A stretch of 64,000 nt of DNA from Diprion similis (taxonomy: Eukaryota > Arthropoda > Insecta > Hymenoptera > Diprionidae): contig NC_060114.1 in the NCBI RefSeq assembly GCF_021155765.1, forward strand, positions 11,189,001 through 11,253,000. Reading direction: 5' to 3'. The translations under genes and the position numbers were made by a program. Each line of letters opens with the position of its first letter. The stretch's first letter is position 1. The notes below the pieces were generated by a model. The model saw only the letters and a program-made list of their open reading frames with translations, was not told where the DNA came from and made no database searches. Shown here one piece after another: positions 13,777-25,472 of this stretch.

Positions 13777-16264
13777 CGGTGGCATCCGGCGCGAGCTGCT
13801 GTCTGGTGGTCTCATGGTCCGATACATCGATCACGTGCAGGCCTAATAGCAGCACGTGTCGGTGATTACGCTCGAGGGACTGCGGGCAGCCCTGGGTCTA
13901 GGTAATTGCCGAGAGCCACCCGGCAACGACCCCCGTGCAACCCCGTCGTTGACGTACCGCGTGTGTGGGTGTCCACTACCTTCCTGCGTGCAGGATTGAT
14001 TGGTTAACATGCCTTGCTCACCTACAGCAGTCAACCCTTGATTATCTATCCGCTCGTCGTCCTGTCTCTGATCGGCTCGACGGTCCTCCGCGCTAACCAT
14101 TCCGGAAATGACGGTCCAATTTCGAGACGCTAAGGGCGGTTATAAGCCCCGATTAATCGTATTTACCTTTTGATTTAACATCTCGCATTTGTAACCTCCA
14201 ATGACATCCTCCACCGTCCGATACTCCACTGTTATTCACAATCGCACTGGGCACATTCCGAGAAATTAATCTATGCCTTCGTGCCACGATATTAACAAGC
14301 ATGGGACTTCACTTGTACCACACCGATTTTTTTCGCTTTGGGATATGTTTTACTGCGTCGAAAAACATTGGACACATGTTTTTTTTTAAGTGCCAATTCC
14401 GCCGAATGAGAGGTTGTAACTTCTTTAAACGTTTACTTCTAAAGATCGATTTTTCAGGTTTATTCGGTGTTGACTTGAATAATTTTCCTAGAACAAATTG
14501 GATTTCATTCATTGACTTGAGGATTGCATCCGTTATTCTTCCAAAGTTATATTTAACTCGAGTCTTGACTCTTTGAACGGCGGAAACAGCGCGTAAGGAA
14601 ATACGTATACGTTTCGAATGTTTTCGCTGTACTACATGACATCACGGTATGGACAAGACGCATTCGTTGTTCTTTAAATGTTATAGTCCAGACGAGATTT
14701 ACTGAGCACCACGGAGAAATCATTTCATCAAGCACATCGCTGAGAATGTCGGTTTTATTTTTTCACTAGGTTTGTCTACTTTTCTTTTATTTTAGTCTAT
14801 CCCGTTTTAAGTATAATAAATTCTGAATCTTTCTTCGCTAGTGTTTCGTCATTTTTTTACCCGAATTTTTAACAGTGTCTTCGTATTTCGTAGATGCTGG
14901 AGGTCACTTGGTTCCGCGATTCAAAATTGGAGCAACTGATGATGTTGTAAAATCAATGTGTTAAATTTTTCCACTTAGCAATTGGAATTTTCACTAGAAT
15001 TATGAACAGTTTTTACTTGTAGGTCGGTTACATTCTGGTCTATCAATTCAGGATTGTTTGAATAGAGATGGGCAATTTGCCCACTTTGTTTAAATGGCAA
15101 ACAGTGTGTCGAATCTGTACTGACAAAAAACCAACACTTGCTGTTTATCATGTGTGATTTACAGAGCTTTGGACAGTAATTATTTATCTTTGTCTTTTAT
15201 ATAAACTTGCCTCCGGAATCAGAGGATATGAAATCTACCTGGATTGTTGAATCCTGCTGGAATGTAGGACACTTGAAAGAGTGTTGTGATTCGGTTAGTT
15301 TTCAGCACATGACTTGCGACATCGTGAGGTATTGAAAGATAGGCATTTAATATGACAACGCGTTTATTTTTTCTGTCAGTGGTCTGACTAAAAGCATTCA
15401 AGTTTTTATCCGCAAGAATTTACTTACTATTATTTTTACGCCAGATTTATTCGACAGAAAGATGGATACTCGACTGTCAGAGATTTCAGATATATAAATT
15501 TGACGTTACTAGAATCAGTCATTTTTTTTCAAAAGCCTTCTACAGAGAAGACGATAATCGTGCTCCCCCAGCCTATCAATACCCATCGATTTCAGAGGTG
15601 ATTTCGGTATAAATTTTTCCCCCTGCTTTAAATTTTTCTATATTTCTGAGAAAAAACATCGATCGTCGAACACTCATCGAAATTCAGAAATAATATTCAA
15701 TAAATGTATAATACAAATTCATCAGCATCGAAATTATTCGGAATATTATCTTACTACTTTCCCCAATTTTCATTGCCGTTGCATTCTTTCAGTTATTGTA
15801 TTTCATAGACGAAATAATAAACCTTCAATAACAATTAGAACTATTGGTCAATCAATGATATTTGCCTGGCCACTCTAGATTCCGTATCGAAATTAGATAC
15901 AAGATATTGTAAACTAAATTATTTTAATGCATTTCATGAATATGTATAGACCAGGAATTCGTGTATTTATTTTTGGAGCTTTCGAAGCAAGTGTTGATTC
16001 ACATCACATCACATGTGTTGGAACACATTCTCAGAAGGTCTCTTCATACTTGAATGGATTCAAAGAATACAAAATACGCTGTGATATTTACTATCAGAAT
16101 AATATTTGAGTACATACTTAGAGGACACTAAAAAGTAAGATGAACGATGTATTAAACATGTGATTCAGAGAAAAAGAAAAAAAGAAAAAACTTTATCTGT
16201 GAAACAGTGCGAAGGCGTAAATTTTTCGTTTAACGTTTATTGCAGTGAAAACTGTTTCTTTTTT

Positions 16265-16281
16265 TCTCTCTCTCTCTCTCT
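16265..16281. repeat. (CT)n microsatellite
   Basis: Short CT dinucleotide run of about 8 units preceded by T-rich sequence. Confidence 0.85.
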
Positions 16282-19200
16282 TCGTTCAAATAAATTTAGG
16301 TACTGAAACCGGAAGTCCTCTCGGGGTACGAGATACCGGAGCAAGTTATGAAACATTTTTTTTTCTTTGGTGTCGTGAATCAAGAATGAATATGAAAATT
16401 AATAAAAAGAAAGTCTTGAAACATATTTAGACAGTTACGGACACCAAATGCCTGATTATATATATATATAAACCGGAAGCAGGTGTTTTCTTAGAAAGCG
16501 GAGGTTGACACGGCTCTGAAAATAACGTTTAGAGAACGCGTTCTATAAAAACAGGAAAGAGATCTAAAGATAGGAAAAGATTGAAATGTACGATATAATT
16601 GATGCGATATTTGTTCGTAAGCAAATCGGAAGTTGGCATGTCTTTTTTCAAAATACTTTCAGAGACGTTGCTTGAAAAAATTTCTTGAAACTGGTGAATA
16701 AATACAATAAATTTGAAACAATGTCTACCAGGATGTCCTCGATGTTTAAAACTATTCGTATTTTTTGAATATATTTATCTTGAATCAAATTGTTCCAAGG
16801 ATTGTGGAAAGCAGAAAGAATTCAAAAACACTGGAAATAATTCATCGGAGGTCAAAGAAGACATTTTTTTACCAAATAACACACAAGAGAAAATATAAGG
16901 ACTGATCTTAATTATTAAGATCAAAAGAGAGCTTCACCATTATCGAATTAGTCATGAACCCGTGAATATTTTTAATCAACAAACACCGAAATGTTGTTAA
17001 ACTAAGAAATGGCTACTACACAATAGCAATGCTTACTGTTTTTCAGAGAATGACTCGGTGAATTTTAAATTTTTACAATTTCACGTTGGAAAAAAATGTA
17101 TTCTGAAGTACAATTGAACCGCACTTTACGTAATTTGATATAAATTCAAAATTAATGACCCACACATCAACTTACCAGGAACACACATCATGTGCCTCGC
17201 AAAATATGGTAACCATAGCGTTCCTCCGGCGTTGTTGAATTCATTTTAGGAATAAAACATGTATAAATATGGGGCATTCCGTGACAACTCGTCTTGAATC
17301 TGAATCTCTCTGATTTGGCCTGCGATTTTTTGTATTATTGTTTTGAATTTTGAAGGCACTAAATTTTACTTCGAAACTTTTTGAATCGACTTGAATTACC
17401 TTCAATTTTTTTAAATGAACATATCGATGGCCTCATAATTTAAAAATTTCAAATAATTCCGGAATATCGTAGGTAATTCTTTATTACATTTTTTACTTTA
17501 CCATTCAAAAAAAAAAAAAAATTCCGTAAAAAAAGGGTCAGTCCACTCTGGTGAATACCTGAAAAATTTTAATATATGCCCTTAGATTTTTCAAAATTAT
17601 TTCACGTTTTTAAATTGTGTCGATCAATATATGCTCGTTTTTAAAAATTGTATATAATTAATTTGTACTTTAGAAGAATTCGTAAAAAATTATCAAGAAA
17701 CCGGTGGTACATATGAAAATGTTTGAACAACCTCCCACAGTAAGTTGACTCTTACTTCTGATTTTATTTGAATGTTTCTTTCGGAAAAATGTTTGAAAAA
17801 AAAATACGAAGGGAAAGTTAGCCCATTTTCGTTGTTCAATTACTTGTTTCTTTCATAGCTTCCAAACAAGAAGCTTTCCACATTCATCTTGGCCTAAAAA
17901 TTTTCATTTCTCACCAAAGAATTCATGAGAAAAATTCGAAATCAATCGATTGAGGCTATTCATTAAAAAATCAAATTCTCGTGTTTTTTAGAGCCGTAAA
18001 AATCAAACCGTGGGTTAAAAAATCTGCAACTCCAAGTTGGACGTTTTTTCGTACCCTTTACACCATACCTATAGAAGTGACAAAAAAATAAATAAAAATC
18101 GCCGACAGTGAGGCTCATTCGTAGGTCGGTTTAGGGTAGAATGCCTGCTATATAAGTATAAAAGCAAGAGTGAGAGAAGTGGAAGACTTGGTTTGTTCTA
18201 TGTTTGCGAATCATTTCAGTAAAGTCGGCCTTTACAACGTATTACAGGGCGGAGTCGCGCGTCATGTTATTTCCCCTGGGAGTAGAAATGCCCGGTTTTC
18301 TCATTTTTCCACCGCCACCCCCGCGGGCCTCGGCAAGCCCGGTATTTATTCTTGTTTCTGAAAATTTTCGGTCCTCGACGAGAGAACTGCCCTCCTCCTC
18401 CTCCTCCGTCGCCCTCCTTCCATCTACCAACACATTGCCAAAGTTTGATGGGATTCGCTGCGGGATACCTTCGCCCCCCGCCCACCCCGGGAACCCGGCA
18501 TGATTTTGCATCAGCGTCACGACAACACTTCTGTCTTGACGCACCTGCGAGGATCTCATAATACCGTGCGATAAATTATATTCAATTTTAAGCTGAAAAG
18601 TTATGCGATCGTTCGTCGCGTCGCCTCTTAAAAAAGAATCGGATGCATTCAGCGGAAGAAGAGAGGAAAGAGAATATTTCATCATTATTCTCATCCTATG
18701 TACACCGGCTGAAGAAGTGGATTGATAACTGTGGATATTTTTAGAATTTTCGGATGAGGGTTGAAATGTGGAAGTGTCGGGAAATCGAATGTCAACAACA
18801 TCGAATTTCCTCATTCAATATCAAAACGTATGAAGGCGAAATGTAAGAAATGTCAAAAAGTCAAATCCAAGTTTTGAAAATCCTATGTTCACGTTTCTGT
18901 ATTTTGATTGTTTTTTTTTTTTTATTTTCATGTTCTCCGTTTCAAAATTCTATTAAATGCTTTTTTATTCTTCTAACAGACGAACGAGTGAGTTTGTAAA
19001 AAACCAGCCTCAGTACTTAATAAAAATGATTTCTGATCCGTTCAAAATATAGGATAGTATTAAAAATGCCTTATCATATCTAACGATAAGACATGAAATA
19101 CGTAAATCTGAAGTCACCATTGGTCTACTCGAAATAAAATCAACGAAGCAATGACTTCGAAAATAATACTAAAATGAAAGTGATTTGTAGTATATCTACG

Positions 19201-20794
19201 TCTAACTGTAGCTCTAGTCCCTAGTTATTTACGTTCCTAGACATAAGTTGGAGGACGCTCTTTCTGCCTATCGCCAACACAAAGAGTTTTCAATGTCCTA
19301 AAACATCCATGTCTAAACAACGCTCTCAGATATGATAGAAAACATATCACAAATGCTACTGACAATGAGACGTATTACGAGACTAAAATGGTAGTCAGAA
19401 CTTCAGGCTACATTGATCCCAAATTTGTTCATGTCAATCCATTATCCCACGATTTCTAATAAATCTCGTTTTCACAATTTCATCTCCAATCCAGACAAGC
19501 GTAATTCCAACGAGTCAACATAATGAAAATCCATTTGCGCTAGAGGTGACGGTATATCGATTGCCATGAGGTAATACGGCCGACGTCTAAGCCATGAGGG
19601 AATATGCAAGCGGCGTGTAGGTAGGTGGGTATCGGTAATGTATTCTGCGGCTGGGAGTCTCCCTCGTCGGCAAGGTCGAAGTCTTTATTCTATTTGAAAA
19701 CGCGTCCTGGCTTCCACCACACAGCTAGGACAACGACGCGACGCCGAAGAGCGCAGGTGTCTGTTAAAGCACGAGGGGTGACATAATACGCGCCACTTAA
19801 AAAGGGTTGCAGTGTTACCACGCTGAGAGCAAGGGGTGTCTGCGTGCTGTCTCAAGAGCCCCACTCTATACGGATGCATGCAGTCGGTGAACCCCCTGCA
19901 ACCCCTCACGTAACATGTTATATCATACAGCTTTCCTTCCCCGTCCGTTCTTCCGCCGCAAGTAGATTCTCCTCTTCGATTTCGAGTAGCATGAGAAAAT
20001 TTTCTTGCCAGATCGTCGAATGATTATATGATTATATACTAAGAAATCTGAGAGTTTTTAATGTTTTTTGCTTTCGAAAACTAATGTCAAATCGAATGAT
20101 TGGGTAATTTAATTACTCGTAAATTTCACAGTGTGCACATACCTGTGTTTAATGGAGGATCGGATGCCAACCCAATTTAAATTTTTTCTGCAACTGTAAC
20201 AACTCTGAAACAGTACCCTGAATTTTTTCAGAATTTTTATTCGACTGGTTAATTATTTATAAATATTGAGAGTGATTTTGGAAAGAGCCTTTTATAGAAT
20301 TGTCAAAAAATTTTCACAAACTGTATTTTTTAATCCCAACATTTCAAGATCGGGCTCATGATTGGCCGATTTTCTTCTTTGTTTTTTTTCTTCGTCATTT
20401 CTGATTTTTCTGATCAACTCAAACAGACAGAATCGATCTTATCTCTTCCGCTGGATTAATGAAATCCTACAAAAAAGCCGAGTTTTTAACGCTGTATAAC
20501 ACAGTTAACGATAAGTAGAAATCGGCATGAAACAAAAATGTATTTTTGTAAGAGGCCATCGTACTCTCGACACATAATTTCGTGGCTGAAAATAGAACCT
20601 GTATAGGATTACATCGTTACGGAACGGTGAAATATTTTTCATATACAACCGACAACGCAACCAGGCTCCTTTATATTTCCGAACGTCCTGTGTGAAAAGA
20701 CGGAGCACAATTTCCATCCCGATTCTCACCCGAACCGCCAACCACTGAAGGCGAAATAAAAAAAAGTACAAAACAGCAGATGCAGCAGGCAGAA

Positions 20795-20799
<5 letters not shown>

Positions 20800-20841
<42 letters not shown>
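20800..20841. repeat. (AG)n microsatellite
   Basis: A perfect AG/GA dinucleotide run of about 21 units. On the complement it yields Leu-Ser repeat frames, which are artefacts. Confidence 0.95.
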
Positions 20842-22962
20842 CAGACTGGCAAACGAGAATTCCGGAAGGTAGAAAAAGTTTTTCGGACAAAATGGTGAGG
20901 CGGAAAACCGGGAAAAATGGCAAATGGAAATGTACGGATGGATGGATAACTTAAAGAGAAGCAGCGTTGTCCTGACACGTCTCTGTGCGCTCAAAAATCT
21001 CTAATCTCAAAAAAGAAGGACTGATTGTAAGGATGAGGGTGGAGCGATGCGTGGCCACCGACTTAGACAGGCAGAGTCACGGCCACCATGCCATGATCAC
21101 CATCTCGCCTTGGAAAATTGGCGAGGAGTTAAGGGTGCAGGGGATGAGTGGATGGTGAGAATGTACTGCGAGGTATGCTGTGGGGTGGATTTGCTAATAT
21201 GCGAGAAGACGCGGCAGTGACTTCCCTGGAATGCCAGGACAATTTTATTCTACACGACATCCATCAACTCCTCGTGACAGTTGTACAGCATAGCCCATGT
21301 CATTGTGAACGAGTCAACTTTGAGAGGCAATGACCATAGTCATAAACATCGTCCACCAAGTACACTTCTGATTCATTCTTCACTGCAACTCACTTCACTT
21401 ATCCTGAAGCCCTGATCAATTGAGATCCAAAAGTCTATGACCATCGAGTTCTTCATTCTCAAAGAAGTGAACGTGGCACTGCTTCAAAAACGTTGGATCA
21501 ATCGCGTGAAATTAACTTAGTACAAGGCTACAGTCATATTCGACCTAATAAACTTGCGGAACATTTTTATTTCTTTATAATGAGAAATAGTTTATTTGTG
21601 TAACAGTAATGATAAAAGTATCTCGCGGATGTTCTTCGCCGTTGTGAATCACCTGTCAGAAAAGTATAACGACGGCTGTCGTCCCGCGGATGAAATTAAA
21701 TATTTCGACGTACGTTCGGTGTGTCATTTCGTTTTTCTGGGGCTGTGCTGCTGCTTTCATGAGCAGTGTAAATGAAAAACTCTATACACCAGTGAATTGC
21801 GCGGCAGGAAATTGGAGAATTAAAGCCGTTTGAATTCACGAGGAGAATCCTCCATCCACAAACGCTGGAATGTTGAAGAAAATTAGTCGATTCTCTTTTG
21901 GAAGACCTCCAATTTCAAATGAACCCGACACGTTATTCACGAAAATTGTGCATCGATAAGTCCCTCTGATTTAAATTCCGTCGACGTCTTTTATTCTGTA
22001 CACTCGTCGTGATTTGTGTCGAAGTTATTCAGCAGCCGATTTGGTCGATACATAAATTAATTACAGAAATGATCAAAAGGCGCAAAAGGAAAGAACATCT
22101 CTGAATTGAAATAGGATAAACGAGTTTTTTACATTGAAAACGTAAAGTATTTTATGTCAAGTAAAAATGGGATGTTAAATATTATTTGACGCACTCAGGA
22201 CGCAACTTTCTAAATAATGTATACAATAATCCACTCTGAGAAGCATCGTGCAAAAAAATACGGGAATTTTTGCAAGTCTTTACTATCTACATTTGTTACC
22301 TCGAACAATGCACGCAGTTGATTCCTTGAATTCCGAGAATGAATAGAGCTGGAAATAAAGTGAAGCATAATTAATGCAATTAAGCACCAGTGTAAGGTGC
22401 TGACAGCGCGAAAACAAAGCCACAGCAGATTCCTACCACTGCAGAAAGAACGAATTTCTTTTTTTCCAGGTGAGAAGCAGTAATTCATTGTGCTCCGTGC
22501 GAAGTTCTCTCACATTTTGCTCAAAGTCGGAAGTTATTTTTACGTCTTCTTACTGTGAAAACAGTTGCGATACTCTCTCTGAAGTTGAATCAAGTATCGA
22601 CGATCGAACTGTCTTTACAACCAAATACGAAGGTGGACATAAGTTGGGTTAACCGCGAAATATGGTAACAATGATTCCTCCAAATTCCCGTTCCGGAACG
22701 GCTTGAAAACGATTGTCGATCAGCCGGCGAGATGATTCGATCGAAAGGATCAATTCATTCAGTCAGGAACGCCTTCCGGAGATCTTCTTGCTACAATTTT
22801 CTCTCTCCCACGAGGTAACGGCTGCCTCACGACAGGTCTATTCATCCTTCATGTGCTCTACTTAAAGTGGGAAAAAGTGCAGAGACATCGGCTGAAAAGA
22901 AAGGATTGAATTTGTCGACAGTAAATTTGGAAGTCGAGGTAGAGGAAAGGTAGGGCTGAGCG

Positions 22963-24480
22963 ATGTTCAAGCGGAAGCGAAAACCAGACGTCAGGATGTC
23001 TCCGGACTCGAGGGTTAAAAAAAAAGGAAGTGATTTTTCGGTAACAGAATCGATGGTCCCAGATGACCCACGTGTTCAGAATTTGGAAGCTAGTATTTCA
23101 TCAACAGAGAAATCATCCTTCAAACACGAAGCAAAGAAAAGAAAGTCAACTCCGAGTGAGAAGAATACTGCTAAAGACAAGCCTTTCAAAAGGAAACGTA
23201 GTTTCACCTTCAAAATTTCTGGTGACCGAAAGAAAAGAAAGAAAGTAGATTCTTCCGTGCAAACCGACGAAATACCGCAGCACAATAGTGATAAGGAACT
23301 ATCGAGTAATGGTCTAGTTGAGACATTGAATACGGAATGTAAGATCGGCAGAATCGCAGATGCATCTCGAAGACCACAGAATTATGAAAAAGATGAGAAA
23401 AGAGGAGAAGCGTTCACGTGCTGTGATATAAATAGCATTCAAGAACCACTAATGAAAGAAGTGACGGCCTGCAGTTCGGGATATGATCACGGAATGTGCA
23501 GCAGGACTGAAGAGTATATTCCAGGTGTTACAGGCTATTCCTCGTTCTTAGGAGACATGGACAGGGCGACCGGGTCATCCATTATTCAAACTGATGACAG
23601 TTATGAAAAATTACGATACACTTCACCGAGGATGACGAGATACCACGAAGCAAGTAGTAACCTTGACGAAGATTGGAGGATCAGACCTCTTCACGTTGAG
23701 AAAAGATCGAGTTCAAGTAGAAAGAGAAAGATGCGTGACATGGAGACGAGAAATTCGGATGATATAATAATCAGCGGTTGCTTGGAGGGTCAAAAACTGA
23801 AAAATGATATCAGTTTTACCAGCCATCTAGAATCTTCTACACAAAGATTGTCCAAGGTGGAGCCAGAAACTGAAGAAGAGACTTTTCGAAGCGGTATCCA
23901 CAATCATTCCACTCATAGATTAAACGGAGAAACATTCGCATTGAGTACTGGCAAAACTCATCGGCAGAAACCAAACCCGCTTCTCGACTATAGTTCAACA
24001 AGAATGACGCCGATGTACCATAAGTCTGCAGCTGAAACGAAAATGAAAGCGGAAGTTGTGACATGCACATGCGAAGCAGAGATCAAGATCGTTGAAAAAT
24101 CATTGAAGGAGTTGGAATCCTCGATTGAATCGCATCTCAGCAAGGTATCACGGAATCATGAAACGTTCATTGAACCTAGAAAGTGTTCAGCTAACGGAGA
24201 AGCACTTTTGAGAGATACGACGTCCATCATGAAGAACGCGGACTCGCCGACAATATGCAGAGACCTTCTAAAGTCGCATCTTCCGCTAAGGAATTCCTCA
24301 ATAATGAAGTTCAGGGAACATCGTCCAACAGAACGCCCGTTTCTTGCCCGCCAGAATCTTCCTGAAGTAGAACTGAGAAGTAACTTCCAGCCCACAAGTT
24401 GCGGATCGAGAAGATCATGTCGTTGCGGAAACGGTTGTGGAACCAGCGACAACACCACTTGCTGTTGCAAGCGAATTTAG
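22963..24480 (+). CDS. Unrecognised 505-aa basic protein with Cys-rich C-terminus
   Basis: Single uninterrupted 505-codon frame, by far the longest in the window and very unlikely by chance at this base composition. The ATG has an in-frame TGA two codons upstream, so it is the natural start unless an upstream exon splices in. The first ~100 residues are rich in Lys/Arg clusters resembling nuclear localisation signals (KRKRKP near residue 3, KKRKK near 93). SSVQTDE and IIQTDD motifs occur further on. A predicted amphipathic helix (EKSLKELESSIESHL) lies near residue 380. The last 28 residues contain seven cysteines (SCRCG, GCG, TCCC). I do not recognise a family. It is the first of three same-strand Cys- or His-rich genes, which suggests a local lineage-specific set. 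Nuclear location is inference from the basic clusters. Confidence 0.7.
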   Translation: MFKRKRKPDVRMSPDSRVKKKGSDFSVTESMVPDDPRVQNLEASISSTEKSSFKHEAKKRKSTPSEKNTAKDKPFKRKRSFTFKISGDRKKRKKVDSSVQTDEIPQHNSDKELSSNGLVETLNTECKIGRIADASRRPQNYEKDEKRGEAFTCCDINSIQEPLMKEVTACSSGYDHGMCSRTEEYIPGVTGYSSFLGDMDRATGSSIIQTDDSYEKLRYTSPRMTRYHEASSNLDEDWRIRPLHVEKRSSSSRKRKMRDMETRNSDDIIISGCLEGQKLKNDISFTSHLESSTQRLSKVEPETEEETFRSGIHNHSTHRLNGETFALSTGKTHRQKPNPLLDYSSTRMTPMYHKSAAETKMKAEVVTCTCEAEIKIVEKSLKELESSIESHLSKVSRNHETFIEPRKCSANGEALLRDTTSIMKNADSPTICRDLLKSHLPLRNSSIMKFREHRPTERPFLARQNLPEVELRSNFQPTSCGSRRSCRCGNGCGTSDNTTCCCKRI

Positions 24481-24725
24481 GGGATGCAGATTCCGATCTT
24501 TCCGACAATTGAGGCTTTAAATCTATATTGGTTCCAATTGAAAATCGGCTGTCAACTGTCAGTTGAAGAAATGTCATTCGCGATGTTTTCGGTTAGTTTT
24601 AACTAAATTACGTGTTTCGGTATAATTTGATAAGCTGAAATCCAAATTACAAATTCTTATTTCGAATCATGGAAACGATATAATCAAACAAAATTAAAAA
24701 CTTTCCTGTCTACACCGACTAAAAC

Positions 24726-25472
24726 ATGCCTCGAAACCAGCGTAACAAATACCAAAGAGAAACCCTAGCGTGAGTACCTATCCATATGCATGTTATATCG
24801 ATCCTGCAGCCATTCTTCTTCTAGTATCGTTAAGCTATCAAAATTTCATGCTCAATATATTCTCCATTGTTCAGATTTTATACGATCCATTTCTGATAAG
24901 AAAGATCTTGTGCAGGATTTGAAAGCACTAAATTCTGAACCCCTAATGTTGAAAGTCAACCAGCGAGTATAAGCTCCGTTTCACGATAAGAGAGAGAGAT
25001 CTTGACATAACTTTGACTATTCTTATTTCGTTTTCTAACTCCATTCGTTACCACCTATTTTCGTTCTTTTTCCTCGTTCCTCAGGCAGATGCGACTCAAC
25101 GATCAGTATCACGGCCGAGAACCTTCACCGTACCGTCAGAGATTGATTCGGCAAGGAAATCTGTACACACGACAATACGAATCCAAAAAACCTCATCATT
25201 CAAGCGGGACTAGCAGACGAGTGGAGCACTATCACCCATGCCCTCAGAGCAGGCATCTGCAACATCATGATCGACATCTTCGGTGTGAGCATCCGCATCA
25301 TCGTCGTTCACATTTCCATGACGAACACTCGAGGCACCGTTTACCACGTTCTCGTGACGCTTGTCTTCAACACTCTCATCCACATGACCGGGATGTAAGA
25401 CACGTGGAGGTCTCGCGAAAAACACACGTCACTGGAAATGGTCATTTGCACGAATGTCGTCATTCGAGGTGA
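24726..25472 (+). CDS. Unrecognised 143-aa His/Arg-rich protein, two exons
   Basis: Exon 1 is 24726-24769, an ATG in good context (AAACATGCC) followed by 14 codons and a GC/GTGAGT donor in phase 2. Exon 2 is 25085-25472, after a pyrimidine-rich acceptor (TTCCTCAG). The phases match (GC|G = Ala), giving a start MPRNQRNKYQRETLA and a stop at 25470-25472. From about residue 50 the protein is very rich in histidine and arginine (HLQHHDRHLRCEHPHHRRSH) with a few cysteines. Such composition suggests metal or nucleic-acid binding, but no domain is recognisable. It lies 245 bp after the stop of the preceding Cys-tailed gene on the same strand. No AATAAA was found within 500 bp downstream, so a further exon is possible: CGAG|GTGATT at the stop is a usable donor. 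Confidence 0.5.

Larger units (their letters stand above)
13777..22962. other. Gene-free stretch with two GC-rich patches
   Basis: No supportable gene. A GC-richer block at 13777-14100 abuts the tandem array and ends in single-copy-looking sequence. Another at 18280-18500 is open on both strands (minus frame 18814 to 18242, 190 codons with runs of Glu and Gly). That is what GC-rich low-complexity DNA produces, so it is not called. The remainder is AT-rich with CT and GA microsatellites. The minus frames around 20505-20994 are created by the GA run. Confidence 0.55.

Noticed and set aside
18242-18814. 190-codon minus-strand ORF
   Set aside because: It lies over a GC-rich block that is also open on the plus strand (18204-18503). 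It has Glu and Gly homopolymers, no domain and no splice or promoter context.
20505-20994. Leu/Ser-repeat ORFs on the minus strand
   Set aside because: Produced by the GA microsatellite at 20800-20841, which is open in several frames at once.
22963-25472. Joining the 505-aa ORF to the His-rich exon as one gene
   Set aside because: No donor near the end of the 505-codon frame has the phase 2 needed for the acceptor at 25084. A separate 44-bp first exon at 24726 fits exactly.
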